Source: Acidobacteriota bacterium (GTDB lineage Bacteria > Acidobacteriota > UBA4820 > DSQY01). From it: a stretch of DNA of 49,962 bases. The stretch is taken from NCBI GenBank assembly GCA_021814355.1, contig JAKAIJ010000001.1, positions 1-49,962 on the forward strand, in the 5' to 3' direction. The position numbers and the translations under genes are program-made. Below are positions 42,310 through 49,855 of this stretch, piece after piece; the stretch's first letter is position 1, and each line of letters opens with the position of its first letter. The notes under the pieces are model-generated. The model ran no database searches and was not told the origin of the DNA. It was given only the letters and a program-made list of their open reading frames with translations.

Positions 42310-43536
42310 TCACGGCCGCGCGCCCGGCGCCGGCGCGCCGGGCTCACGGTGTACGGCCTTCGACCCGCCCCGCGACTCCCGCGCCAGCCGGGCGAGGGTC
42401 CGGGCCTGTCTCCCCCACCGGCGCAGGTAGAGGAGCGGCACCGGGAGGTGGGCGTGGCCGGGGTCCTTCTCGCGCAGGTGCGCGGCCCCCGGGAAGAGGA
42501 TCTGCCACGCGATCCTGCCGGCGCTCCAGGGGCTGCGGGCGTGGCGGATCTGCGCCAGCGCCTCCTGCCCCACCCTGCTTTCCGGGCTTAGAGGGGGCCT
42601 TTTCTCTCCCCCCATTTCGCGGAGCCGGCTCAGGACCTCGCCGGGAACCGCCGCGCCGAAGACCTCCGCCGCCCCGAGGAGTCCCTCGCACGCCGCGCCC
42701 GCGAAGCCGCTCTCGCGGGCCAGTTGGCACACCCTCTCCCAGCTCAGGCGGCCGCCGAACCGCTCCAGGAGCTGGGCGGCGTCCGCGAAGGCGAGGAGCT
42801 TGAAGGTCTCCCCCGTCCGAAAACCCGACGCGTGGGCCATGAGGTAGACCAGGTTGGCCTCCGGGGCGAGCACCCGCGCGGGGCGCCCCAGGAGGGTCGT
42901 GGGCTCGAGCCCCTGAAGGAGGCAGCGGGTCCGGGAGACCCTGCGGTCGCGCGCCGCGAAGAGGAGCTCGCCGTGGATCTCGACCAGGCAGCCGGTGGCC
43001 GGGGCCTTCAGGGCGTCGAGGTGGTTGTCCAGGTCCCAGGGGTCCGCCGACGCCCCCGCGCCCTGGGATTCGTACCCCGCCGAGAGAAGCCTTCGCTGCG
43101 CCTCCTCCGCCTTGGCCAGGTCCTCGAAGTAGAGGTCCGTGTCGGCCCGCGGGCGGAGGTAGGGGCTCGGGTAGCAGCGGTAGGCCAGGTCCACCCCCTT
43201 GAGCAGGACCGGCGGCACGCCCACGGGCGCCAGCAGGTCGAGCACCCGCTCCAGCTCCCGCTCCTGGACCTCGGCCACCGCCCGGTAGCGGGCGAGCCGG
43301 CGGTCGAGATCGGCCCAGCGCGACAAAGAGCCACCCGTCTCGCGCCCGGCCCGTTGGAGGCGCCGCAGAACGAGGGGCAGGACGCCCTCCCAGCGGAGCT
43401 GCTCGGCCGTCTCGCGCCACTCCTCCTCGCCGAGATCCAGCAGTCGGGACGGCTCGCGCACGAGGAGCGCAAGGGACCCCGCCGCGGGCGCGGGCGCTCC
43501 GCTACGCCTCTCGAGAAGCCCGGAGACCGGGCTCAC
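42310..43536 (-). CDS. Nucleotidyltransferase-fold protein (NTP_transf_5-like), copy 1
   Basis: A 408-aa protein of the uncharacterised family with the pattern PPVLLKGVDLAYRCYP then LRPRADTDLYF (residues about 114-141), which fits the Lys-Gly and Asp-x-Asp metal-binding region of a nucleotidyltransferase fold. Other blocks are VEIHGEL, APEANLVYLMAHA and HLREKDPGHAHLPVPLLYLRRW. It is a tandem paralogue of the next gene (43533-44786) and overlaps it (GTGA). Members occur in polysaccharide and peptide clusters of many phyla, with no settled function known to me. The protein is soluble, with no signal peptide seen. Confidence 0.78.
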   Translation of the reverse strand: MSPVSGLLERRSGAPAPAAGSLALLVREPSRLLDLGEEEWRETAEQLRWEGVLPLVLRRLQRAGRETGGSLSRWADLDRRLARYRAVAEVQERELERVLDLLAPVGVPPVLLKGVDLAYRCYPSPYLRPRADTDLYFEDLAKAEEAQRRLLSAGYESQGAGASADPWDLDNHLDALKAPATGCLVEIHGELLFAARDRRVSRTRCLLQGLEPTTLLGRPARVLAPEANLVYLMAHASGFRTGETFKLLAFADAAQLLERFGGRLSWERVCQLARESGFAGAACEGLLGAAEVFGAAVPGEVLSRLREMGGEKRPPLSPESRVGQEALAQIRHARSPWSAGRIAWQILFPGAAHLREKDPGHAHLPVPLLYLRRWGRQARTLARLARESRGGSKAVHREPGAPAPGARP

Positions 43537-44786
43537 GGCTCCTCTCCGGTCACGCGGGCCGCCAGCCCTGCGCGCGCTTCGTCCGCCGGGGAAAATGGAG
43601 CTGACCGCCCCTTCTCAGGGCGCCGGAAGAAGAACCGGACGAGCTGACGGGCCTGGTCGGCCCACCGGTAGGGGTAGAGGAGGGCCACCGGCCAGTGCCG
43701 CCGCTCCCCGTACTTCTGCCGCAGGTGGGCCGGCGGCGGAGCGAGCAGTTGCAGCCCCATCCTTAGGGCGACCAGCGGATTTCTCGCGTTGCCGAGCTTT
43801 TGAAGCGCGATGTGGGCGCTTCGCGTCTCCAGGGTGTACGGGAGGTCGTCCCCCGCGGCCTGTTCAAGCCGTTCGAGGAGCGGCTCCGGCACAGGAAGGC
43901 CGAGGTACTCGCGCGCGAGGGCGAGGCCGCGCGCCACGGGCACGGCGCACCCGCACCCCGCCGCCAGCGCCCCGAGCCGCTCCCAGCCGAAGGCCGGCCC
44001 CGTCTTCTCCGCCACCGCGGCCACGTCCGCAAGGGCGACGAGCCGCGGGGGCTCGGCCGAGTGCTGCTCGAACATGTGGGCCAGCAGGAACACCACGTTC
44101 GCCTCCGGCGCGAGTCCGAAACACCGCCCCGGCAGCCCCGGGATCTCCTCGAGCCCCTCCAGCAGCGGGCGCATGGCCCTCCAGCGCCGGTCCCGCGGGG
44201 CGAAGATCAGGCTCCCGTGGATCTCGACGAGCGCCCCGTTCTGCGGGTCCCGGAGGGTGGGCAGGTGGTACTGGGCGTCCCAGGGGCTCCCGCTGGACAC
44301 TGGATAGGGACTGGTGAAGCCGTGGCCCGCCAGCACCCGCTGGACCTCTTCCGCCTCGGCCAGGTCCGGAAAGAGGAGGTCCATGTCGGACATGGGGCGC
44401 AGGTGGGGCGCCTCGTAGTAGCAATGGGCCAGATGGAGGCCCTTGAGAAGGACCGGCGCGTGCCCTCCGGCGGCCAGGAGCCCCAGGAGGCGCTCGAAGG
44501 CGAGCATCGTGGCGGCGAACGCCGCCTTGTGCCGGTCCGCCTCCCGGGAGAGCGCCCGGCGCTGGGGCTCGGTGAGCGTCCCCCCCGCTTCGAGCCGCCG
44601 CCGCGCCACGACCGCGCCCACGCCCTCCCACCGCAGCCGGTCGAGCAGCGCGTCCAGCTCCGCGGGCGCCGCCGGCAAGGCGGCCCGCGGGTCTGTCACG
44701 AGGCGGGCGAGGCGGCGCCAGGCGGAGGCGTCAATGCCGCCGGCAGCGCCGGGCGGGATGCGGAACTTCTGGGCGGCGCGCGGCAT
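43533..44786 (-). CDS. Nucleotidyltransferase-fold protein (NTP_transf_5-like), copy 2
   Basis: A 417-aa paralogue of the previous gene. The shared core is APVLLKGLHLAHCYY, LRPMSDMDLLF, VEIHGSL, APEANVVFLLAHM and AHLRQKYGERRHWPVALLYPYRW; the N-termini differ more. The tandem arrangement suggests local duplication, or two proteins acting together. The ATG at 44786 lies one base after the target duplication of a transposable element (44791-45065). Removing the element places this start one base after the stop of the upstream gene, so the start is probably native. Function unknown. Confidence 0.78.
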   Translation of the reverse strand: MPRAAQKFRIPPGAAGGIDASAWRRLARLVTDPRAALPAAPAELDALLDRLRWEGVGAVVARRRLEAGGTLTEPQRRALSREADRHKAAFAATMLAFERLLGLLAAGGHAPVLLKGLHLAHCYYEAPHLRPMSDMDLLFPDLAEAEEVQRVLAGHGFTSPYPVSSGSPWDAQYHLPTLRDPQNGALVEIHGSLIFAPRDRRWRAMRPLLEGLEEIPGLPGRCFGLAPEANVVFLLAHMFEQHSAEPPRLVALADVAAVAEKTGPAFGWERLGALAAGCGCAVPVARGLALAREYLGLPVPEPLLERLEQAAGDDLPYTLETRSAHIALQKLGNARNPLVALRMGLQLLAPPPAHLRQKYGERRHWPVALLYPYRWADQARQLVRFFFRRPEKGRSAPFSPADEARAGLAARVTGEEP

Positions 44787-44839
44787 CTTAGGGCCTATCC
44801 GTAAATAGGGCGCGGCCGCGCGCTCTGCGCCGGGCGAGC
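44787..44839. repeat. 53-base direct repeat, copy A
   Basis: Identical to 49803-49855 over 53 bases, starting with the TTA target site and running through the terminal inverted repeat into a GC-rich stretch, after which the two diverge. It marks the shared left end of two related transposable elements. Confidence 0.9.
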
Positions 44840-45065
44840 GGGGCGAGGCGGCCGACCGAAGTAAGGCTGCGCGAAGCGCCTTTCGAGGGAGGCCAACAAA
44901 GCCATGCGACGCCCGCCGCGAGCGCCCGGAGGGACGGGGCCATCCGCGCGCCTGGCCGCGTCAGCTCGCTCATCCGATGGTCTCCGTCATCGCCCTTCGC
45001 TTGCTTCCTTGCCATTCATCGCGGCTGGCCTCCGTCGCGACCATGCCTTATTTGCGGATAGGCCC
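44791..45065. mobile_element. 275-bp MITE-like element, IS5-type ends, TTA duplication
   Basis: Both ends carry a 21-base inverted repeat beginning GGGCCTATCCG (44791-44811 and the complement of 45045-45065), matching at 19 of 21 positions. The element is flanked by TTA on each side (44788-44790 and 45066-45068), a 3-bp TNA-type duplication typical of some IS5-family groups. No transposase is encoded. A 24-codon frame (45044-44970, minus) and another of 75 codons (45015-44788) are too short to judge and may be remnants. The right TTA is exactly the TAA stop codon of the upstream gene, so the insertion left both genes intact. Confidence 0.85.
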
Positions 45066-45890
45066 TTACAGAGGCTGGTAGGTGCGGCGGAGCACGAGCC
45101 GGAAGGGCGGAGGGCCGCCGGGTCCGCGGACGAACAGGCGGTCCACGATCCAGACGTCCCTGCCGAGCTTCAAGGTCCGCTCGTCGCCGGGGCCGTCCGG
45201 AAAGGGCTGGAACGCCCCGGCGAACCAGGAGGACCAGCGATAGCCGTCCGGGCGGGTGCAGAGCAGGTGGAGCGACGACTCGCCCGCGCACTCCCCCGTT
45301 CTCAGTCCCACGAAATAGACCTGTCCCACGGCGCCGTCCGGGGGCAGCTCGCCCTTGCGGACGTAGAACTTGGGTTTGCTCCATTCGTCCCAGCGCCAGC
45401 TGGCCGGGAAGAGCCGCAGAACCCAGAGCGGGGTTCGGTCTGGCGCATCTCCCGAGGGGGTGCGCCCGTCGAGCCCCACGAGCGTGTAGTCGAAGGCGGG
45501 ACCGGCGGCGCCGTTCTCGAGGGCCCAGGCCTCCGCCCTGCGCGACTCCGAGGCGAAGTCCTCCGACCAGAGGGCGTAGGCGGCGAGCAGGGGCCAGGCC
45601 GCGTCGCGCTTCTCGAGAACGAGCCGCCGGCCGCAGGCCCCCAGGCCGTACCGCACCCGGCGGGCGGTGGAGGCGAGCCCCAGGCGGGTGGTCCGCCCGA
45701 ACGCCACGCGGTACTGGCGAAGCGCTTCGGCCACGTCCCCGCGCGCGGCGGCCTCCTCGGCCTCCGCCAGCGACGCGAAGCCCCCCTGGGCGAAGAGCGC
45801 CGCGGGGAACTCCGTCGGGGCCACGCGGAGATGCGCCCCCACGGCCGCCACCGCCAGAAGAAGGGCGAGCGCGCTTCCGAGACGGCTCAT
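45066..45890 (-). CDS. Hypothetical secreted or membrane-anchored protein
   Basis: A 274-aa protein with an N-terminal signal-like hydrophobic stretch (SALALLLAVAAVGAHL, residues about 5-20). The rest has an Ala-rich helical part with a repeat-like stretch (ASLAEAEEAAARGDVAEALRQY, similar to a tetratricopeptide unit), then a beta-rich part with many Trp and aromatic residues. I do not recognise the family. It overlaps the O-antigen ligase gene upstream (ATGA), so it may be a partner of that membrane protein. Its TAA stop codon is the duplicated TTA of the transposable element, which leaves the reading frame end unchanged. Confidence 0.7.
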   Translation of the reverse strand: MSRLGSALALLLAVAAVGAHLRVAPTEFPAALFAQGGFASLAEAEEAAARGDVAEALRQYRVAFGRTTRLGLASTARRVRYGLGACGRRLVLEKRDAAWPLLAAYALWSEDFASESRRAEAWALENGAAGPAFDYTLVGLDGRTPSGDAPDRTPLWVLRLFPASWRWDEWSKPKFYVRKGELPPDGAVGQVYFVGLRTGECAGESSLHLLCTRPDGYRWSSWFAGAFQPFPDGPGDERTLKLGRDVWIVDRLFVRGPGGPPPFRLVLRRTYQPL

Positions 45891-47356
45891 CCGGCCGCCT
45901 CCCGTTCCCCGGTCACTTCGTCCCTCCGGGGGCCTCCGTGCCGGCGCCTCTGCTTGTGCGCGCTGCCGCCCGCGTCGAGCTGCACCTCCAGGGCGACCAT
46001 CCCCACGATGCAGACCAGGAGCAGGGCGCCCACGATCGGGAAGACGTGGGCCGTGAAGTCCACCGCCGCGTGCAGGGTCTCCCCCACGAGGACCGGGGCC
46101 AACCAGAAGGCGGCGTGGGCCTCGAGCGAGAGCCTCGCGGCCAAGTAGACCACCCCGACCCCCGTCGCCAGCGCCGCCAAGGCGGGCAGGATTCCCCCTT
46201 CGAAGAAGGCCTGGAGGTACTCGTTCTCCAGGTGGGTGTTGCGCATCTGCGGGAAGAAAGGAAGGTCCGCGGATTCGGCGGCGAATTGCGGCTCGAAGCT
46301 GCCCAGGCCGTGCCCCAGGGCGAACCCGTGGGCGGGCACGTTGGCGCCGAGCCGGAGGCGGCCCCGGTCCGACACCAGCCCCGACCACGCCGCCAGGGCC
46401 CCGCCGCAAAGCAACGCCGCGAGGAAGACCCATGCGAGCGCGAGCCTCCAGGGGCGGGAGGGGTGGAGTGCGCCGTTGGCGAGCCACGCGAGCGGATAGA
46501 AGAGCAGCGCCAGCAGCGAGCCCTGCGAGTGGCTGGCGAAGAGCACGGCCACGTGGAGGGCGAAGAGGCCCAGGCAGAGCAGGCGCAGCCCGAAGCGGTC
46601 GCTACGCCGTGCGGTGGCGCAGGAGAGGCGCCAGATCAGGTAGTAGAGCAGCGGAACCGCGAGGTTGACGAAGGCGGCGCCGTGGTTGGGATTCACGAAG
46701 GGACCGAAGGCTCCCGCGGCCCGCGCGCTGGGGCGCACCCAGAGGATCGTCGTCCGGGCCTTGTCCTGGAACTCCGCCAGCGCCGCCAGCGCCACGAAGA
46801 GGCCGAGCCCGCCGACCAGCCAGGCGAGCCGGCGGAGCGCATCGCGCCCCTCTTCGGCGAGCCGCTCGAGCAGGAGGATGAGGCAGAGGCCGGCGGCGAG
46901 GGCCAGCAGCGCGCGGAAGGTGGCCGGCGGCGTGAAGCTGGGGGGGATCCACGCGGGCGCCTTCGGGGTGCGCGGTGTCCAGTTCTCGGGCGGAAGGGGT
47001 TTTTCGGCCTCCGCGGAGAAGGGGTCCCGCCGGTAGGCGTCCGTATGGAGCAGGGCCTCGGCCCGGGCCGCCCGCTCGTACATCGTGTACCGCTCGGCGC
47101 CGCAGGCTTTCCAGAGCGACGCCGGCAAGGGGACCAGCTGGGCGAGCCCGACCGCCAGGAGCACGACGACGAGCAGCGCCGGAAGCCAGAGCCGCCTGGG
47201 AACGCGCCAGAACTCCCTGGAGCCCCATCCCACCACGGACGCGCCCGCGAGAAGGATCACTTCGCAGGCGGCGATGGACCAGTTCTCCATGCAGCCGAAG
47301 GCGAGCGAGGAGAAGACGAAAAAGAGGGCCAGGGGCCAGAAGGCCGACAGGGTCAG
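45887..47356 (-). CDS. O-antigen ligase/polymerase family membrane protein
   Basis: A 489-aa polytopic protein with about ten to twelve hydrophobic segments. The conserved N-terminal segment PLALFFVFSSLAFGC is followed by MENWSIAACEVIL, and the Wzy_C region has FGPFVNPNHGAAF, FASHSQGSLLALL and NTHLENEYLQAFFEGG. A large periplasmic-type loop lies between. The conserved first segment needs a start upstream of ATG 47290; the only candidate is CTG at 47356, which overlaps the rfbB stop (CTGA). It is either the ligase, a polymerase, or a second polymerase beside the one at 16112-17356. Confidence 0.8.
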   Translation of the reverse strand: MTLSAFWPLALFFVFSSLAFGCMENWSIAACEVILLAGASVVGWGSREFWRVPRRLWLPALLVVVLLAVGLAQLVPLPASLWKACGAERYTMYERAARAEALLHTDAYRRDPFSAEAEKPLPPENWTPRTPKAPAWIPPSFTPPATFRALLALAAGLCLILLLERLAEEGRDALRRLAWLVGGLGLFVALAALAEFQDKARTTILWVRPSARAAGAFGPFVNPNHGAAFVNLAVPLLYYLIWRLSCATARRSDRFGLRLLCLGLFALHVAVLFASHSQGSLLALLFYPLAWLANGALHPSRPWRLALAWVFLAALLCGGALAAWSGLVSDRGRLRLGANVPAHGFALGHGLGSFEPQFAAESADLPFFPQMRNTHLENEYLQAFFEGGILPALAALATGVGVVYLAARLSLEAHAAFWLAPVLVGETLHAAVDFTAHVFPIVGALLLVCIVGMVALEVQLDAGGSAHKQRRRHGGPRRDEVTGEREAAG

Positions 47357-48471
47357 ACTCCCACCCGTCCGCGGGGCGCCGCGGCCGGCGGCGCTCCGCC
47401 GGCTCCGGCGTCCTCGTAGGTCCGGCGGACGAACTCCCGGTACTCTCCGGTCTGTACGCGCCGCCACCACGGCTCGTGGTCCAGGTACCACCTCACCGTC
47501 GCCCGCAGACCCGCGTCGAAGGGGACCTCGGGACGGAAGCCGAGCTCTCGCTCGGCCTTGGACGGATCGAGGGCGTAGCGCCAGTCGTGGCCGGGGCGGT
47601 CCTTCACGAAGACGACGCGAGAGAGCGCCCGGTCGGGGTCTCCGCCCGCGGCCGAGGCGAGCTCCCGGGCGAGCCCGCGGACGAGGTCCAGGTTCCTCCG
47701 CTCGCACCGCGCGCCCAGGTTGTAGACCTGTCCCGCCCGCCCCCCCTCGAGCGCCAACAGGACGCCCCGGCTGTGGTCGTCCACGTGGATCCAGTCCCGC
47801 ACGTTCTCGCCCTTTCCGTAGACGGGCAGCGTCTGGCCGTCCACGAAGCGGGCGATCAGGAAGGGGATGAGCTTCTCGGGGAACTGGCGGGGACCGTAGT
47901 TGTTGCAGCAGCGCGTCACCACCGTATCGAGGCCGAACGTGCGGTGGTACGCGAGGACGAGCTGGTCCGCCGCCGCCTTGCTCGCGGAGTAGGGCGAGGA
48001 GGGGGCCAGGGGCGTCTCCTCGGTGAAGCGGCCCGTCTCCCCCAGCGCGCCGTAGACCTCGTCGGTGGAGACCTGGAGGAAGCGGCCCCCGCCCGGCGCC
48101 CAGGCTCCGCGGGCCGCCTCCAGCAGGGTGGCCGTCCCCAGGACGTTGGTCCTCACGAAATCCAGCGGGCCGAGGAGGGAGCGGTCCACGTGGCTCTCGG
48201 CGGCGAAGTGGACCACCGCCGACGGCGCCTCCTCCGCGAAAAGCCGGCCCACCGCGGCCCCGTCCGCCACGTCTCCGCGGACGAAACGGTAGCGGTCCGC
48301 GAACCGCGCGTCGAGGCCTTCGAGGTTCTCGAGGTTGCCGGCGTAGGTGAGGGCGTCCAGCACCACGACGCGCCAGTCCGGCCGCGACGAGAGCGCGAGG
48401 GCGACGAAGCCGCTGCCGACGAAGCCGGCGCCGCCCGTGACCAGGACCGTGCGCACCGCGTCCCGCCTCAC
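47353..48471 (-). CDS. rfbB: dTDP-glucose 4,6-dehydratase
   Basis: A 372-aa RmlB/RfbB homologue. It has VLVTGGAGFVGSGFV, LDALTYAGNLENLE, HFAAESHVDRS, the STDEVYG active-site segment, YSASK, NNYGPRQFPEKLIP, and HDWRYALD near the C-terminus. It makes dTDP-4-keto-6-deoxyglucose in the cytoplasm. The start is GTG at 48471, overlapping the rfbD stop (GTGA). RfbD and an RfbC-like gene lie directly upstream; the thymidylyltransferase gene rfbA is not in the window. Confidence 0.95.
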   Translation of the reverse strand: MRRDAVRTVLVTGGAGFVGSGFVALALSSRPDWRVVVLDALTYAGNLENLEGLDARFADRYRFVRGDVADGAAVGRLFAEEAPSAVVHFAAESHVDRSLLGPLDFVRTNVLGTATLLEAARGAWAPGGGRFLQVSTDEVYGALGETGRFTEETPLAPSSPYSASKAAADQLVLAYHRTFGLDTVVTRCCNNYGPRQFPEKLIPFLIARFVDGQTLPVYGKGENVRDWIHVDDHSRGVLLALEGGRAGQVYNLGARCERRNLDLVRGLARELASAAGGDPDRALSRVVFVKDRPGHDWRYALDPSKAERELGFRPEVPFDAGLRATVRWYLDHEPWWRRVQTGEYREFVRRTYEDAGAGGAPPAAAPRGRVGV

Positions 48472-49325
48472 GCCGCCGCGCGCCCCGTGGCGCGCAGGTA
48501 GTCGCACATGGCCACCTCCCAGGAGCGGACTGGGAGCGTCGGCAGGCCCTGGCGCAGCCAGCCGTGGCGCGGCCTCGCCGCGGGGCGGGGAAACTCCGCC
48601 GTGGCGCAGGGCACCACCCGGCACGCGAGGCCCGCGGCCTTTACGAGCGCCTCGGCGAACCGGAACCGGGTGACGGGCCCGCCGCCGTTTACGGCGTGGG
48701 CGATGCCCGCGGCCCCGGCGCGGAGCAGCGCCACGATCTGCCCCGCCAGGTCGTCCGTGTAGGTGGGGGCGCCCCACTGGTCGTCCACCACCCGGAGCTC
48801 CCCGCGCGCCGCCGAGAGCCGCAGGATCGCGTCGGGGAAGCTGCGCCCCGTCCGGCCGTAGAGCCACTGCGTCCGGCAGACGAGGAACCGGCCCGGCGGC
48901 ATCGCCGCGGCCACCGCGCGCTCCCCCTCCAGCTTGGTGCGGCCGTAGGCGTTGACCGCCGGGCCGGGAGGGTCCCCGGGAGAGTAGCCGTGGGGCCGGT
49001 CGCCGGGAAAGACGTGGTCTGTGCTGAGGTGGACGAGGAAGAGCCCCCGCTCCGCGCAGGCGCGGGCCACCGCGCCGGCCCCCGCGGCGTTGGCGCGGGA
49101 CGCCTCGTCCACGCGGGACTCGGCGCCGTCCACGTCGGTGTAGGCCGCCGCGTTCACCACCACGTCGGCGGGATGCGCGTCCAGGAAGCGGGCGAGCGAC
49201 TCGGGGGAGGCGATGTCCACCGCGGGCAGGTCGCCCCCCGCCACCGGAAAGCCGGCCGCCTCGAACGCCGGCGCGGCGTCCCGGCCGAACATCCCGCCGG
49301 CCCCCAGAAGGAGCAGCCTCCTCAC
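48468..49325 (-). CDS. rfbD: dTDP-4-dehydrorhamnose reductase
   Basis: A 285-aa RmlD homologue: LLLLGAGGMFGRD, DLPAVDIASPESLARFL, VVNAAAYTDVDGAES, LSTDHVFPG, YGRTKLEGE, and RTQWLYG. The C-terminal part has the expected substrate-domain segments. It reduces the 4-keto intermediate, giving dTDP-L-rhamnose if the upstream epimerase acts on both C3 and C5. The start is GTG at 49325 at the conserved N-terminus. It lies eight bases after the RfbC-like gene. Confidence 0.93.
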   Translation of the reverse strand: MRRLLLLGAGGMFGRDAAPAFEAAGFPVAGGDLPAVDIASPESLARFLDAHPADVVVNAAAYTDVDGAESRVDEASRANAAGAGAVARACAERGLFLVHLSTDHVFPGDRPHGYSPGDPPGPAVNAYGRTKLEGERAVAAAMPPGRFLVCRTQWLYGRTGRSFPDAILRLSAARGELRVVDDQWGAPTYTDDLAGQIVALLRAGAAGIAHAVNGGGPVTRFRFAEALVKAAGLACRVVPCATAEFPRPAARPRHGWLRQGLPTLPVRSWEVAMCDYLRATGRAAA

Positions 49326-49333
49326 GCGGTCCC

Positions 49334-49792
49334 CTACCGGTCCTTGGTCGCCCAGTCGTAGGCGATGAGGCCGTTTTGGTGCGGGTCCAGGCGGTGCTCG
49401 TCGGGGTTCCGGTAGTCGTACGTTTTCGTCGTCACGTTGATGATGTACGCCTCCTCGGTACCGAGGCACTTCCAGCCGTGGTAGACGCCGACGGGGACCT
49501 GAACCAGCAGCGGGTTCTGCTCGCCGATGACGAACTCGGCGACCTCGCCCCGGGTGGGCGAGCCCTCCCGCGTGTCGGCCAGCACCAGCTTCACCATACC
49601 CTTGACGCAGACGAAGTTGTCCTCCTGGAGTTCGTGGCGGTGCCAGGCTTTCACCACGCCGGGGTAGGTGGTCGTGAGGTACACCTGCCCGAAGCCGGTG
49701 AAGAGCGCGTCGTCCGCCCTCAGCATCTCCATGAGCCGGCCCCGGTCGTCTGGGAGGACCTTCAGCGGCTTCACCTTCACGTCATGGATCAT
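49334..49792 (-). CDS. rfbC: dTDP-4-dehydrorhamnose 3,5-epimerase-like cupin
   Basis: A 152-aa cupin of the RmlC family, shorter than the usual about 180 residues. The general-base His lies in VKAWHRHELQ, and VPVGVYHGWKCLG plus the Tyr there are in the expected place. Short RmlC-like proteins of this kind can act as 3-epimerases or isomerases, so the product may be rhamnose or another 6-deoxyhexose. It is the first gene of the run as seen here. A modest AGGGA-type ribosome site lies seven to eight bases before ATG 49792. The end of a transposable element begins only 14 bases upstream. Confidence 0.8.
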   Translation of the reverse strand: MIHDVKVKPLKVLPDDRGRLMEMLRADDALFTGFGQVYLTTTYPGVVKAWHRHELQEDNFVCVKGMVKLVLADTREGSPTRGEVAEFVIGEQNPLLVQVPVGVYHGWKCLGTEEAYIINVTTKTYDYRNPDEHRLDPHQNGLIAYDWATKDR

Positions 49793-49802
49793 CGGCTCGT
49801 CC

Positions 49803-49855
49803 CTTAGGGCCTATCCGTAAATAGGGCGCGGCCGCGCGCTCTGCGCCGGGCGAGC
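49803..49855. repeat. 53-base direct repeat, copy B
   Basis: Identical to 44787-44839. It starts with TTA and the inverted-repeat end GGGCCTATCCG, then diverges from copy A at 49856. Confidence 0.9.

Noticed and set aside
44788..45015. 75-codon minus-strand frame inside the MITE as a gene
   Set aside because: It is composed of repeat-end sequence, ends at the target duplication and has no recognisable domain; at most a transposase remnant.
45887..47290. ATG 47290 as start of the O-antigen ligase gene
   Set aside because: It removes a conserved first hydrophobic segment and has no ribosome site, so the CTG start at 47356 is preferred.
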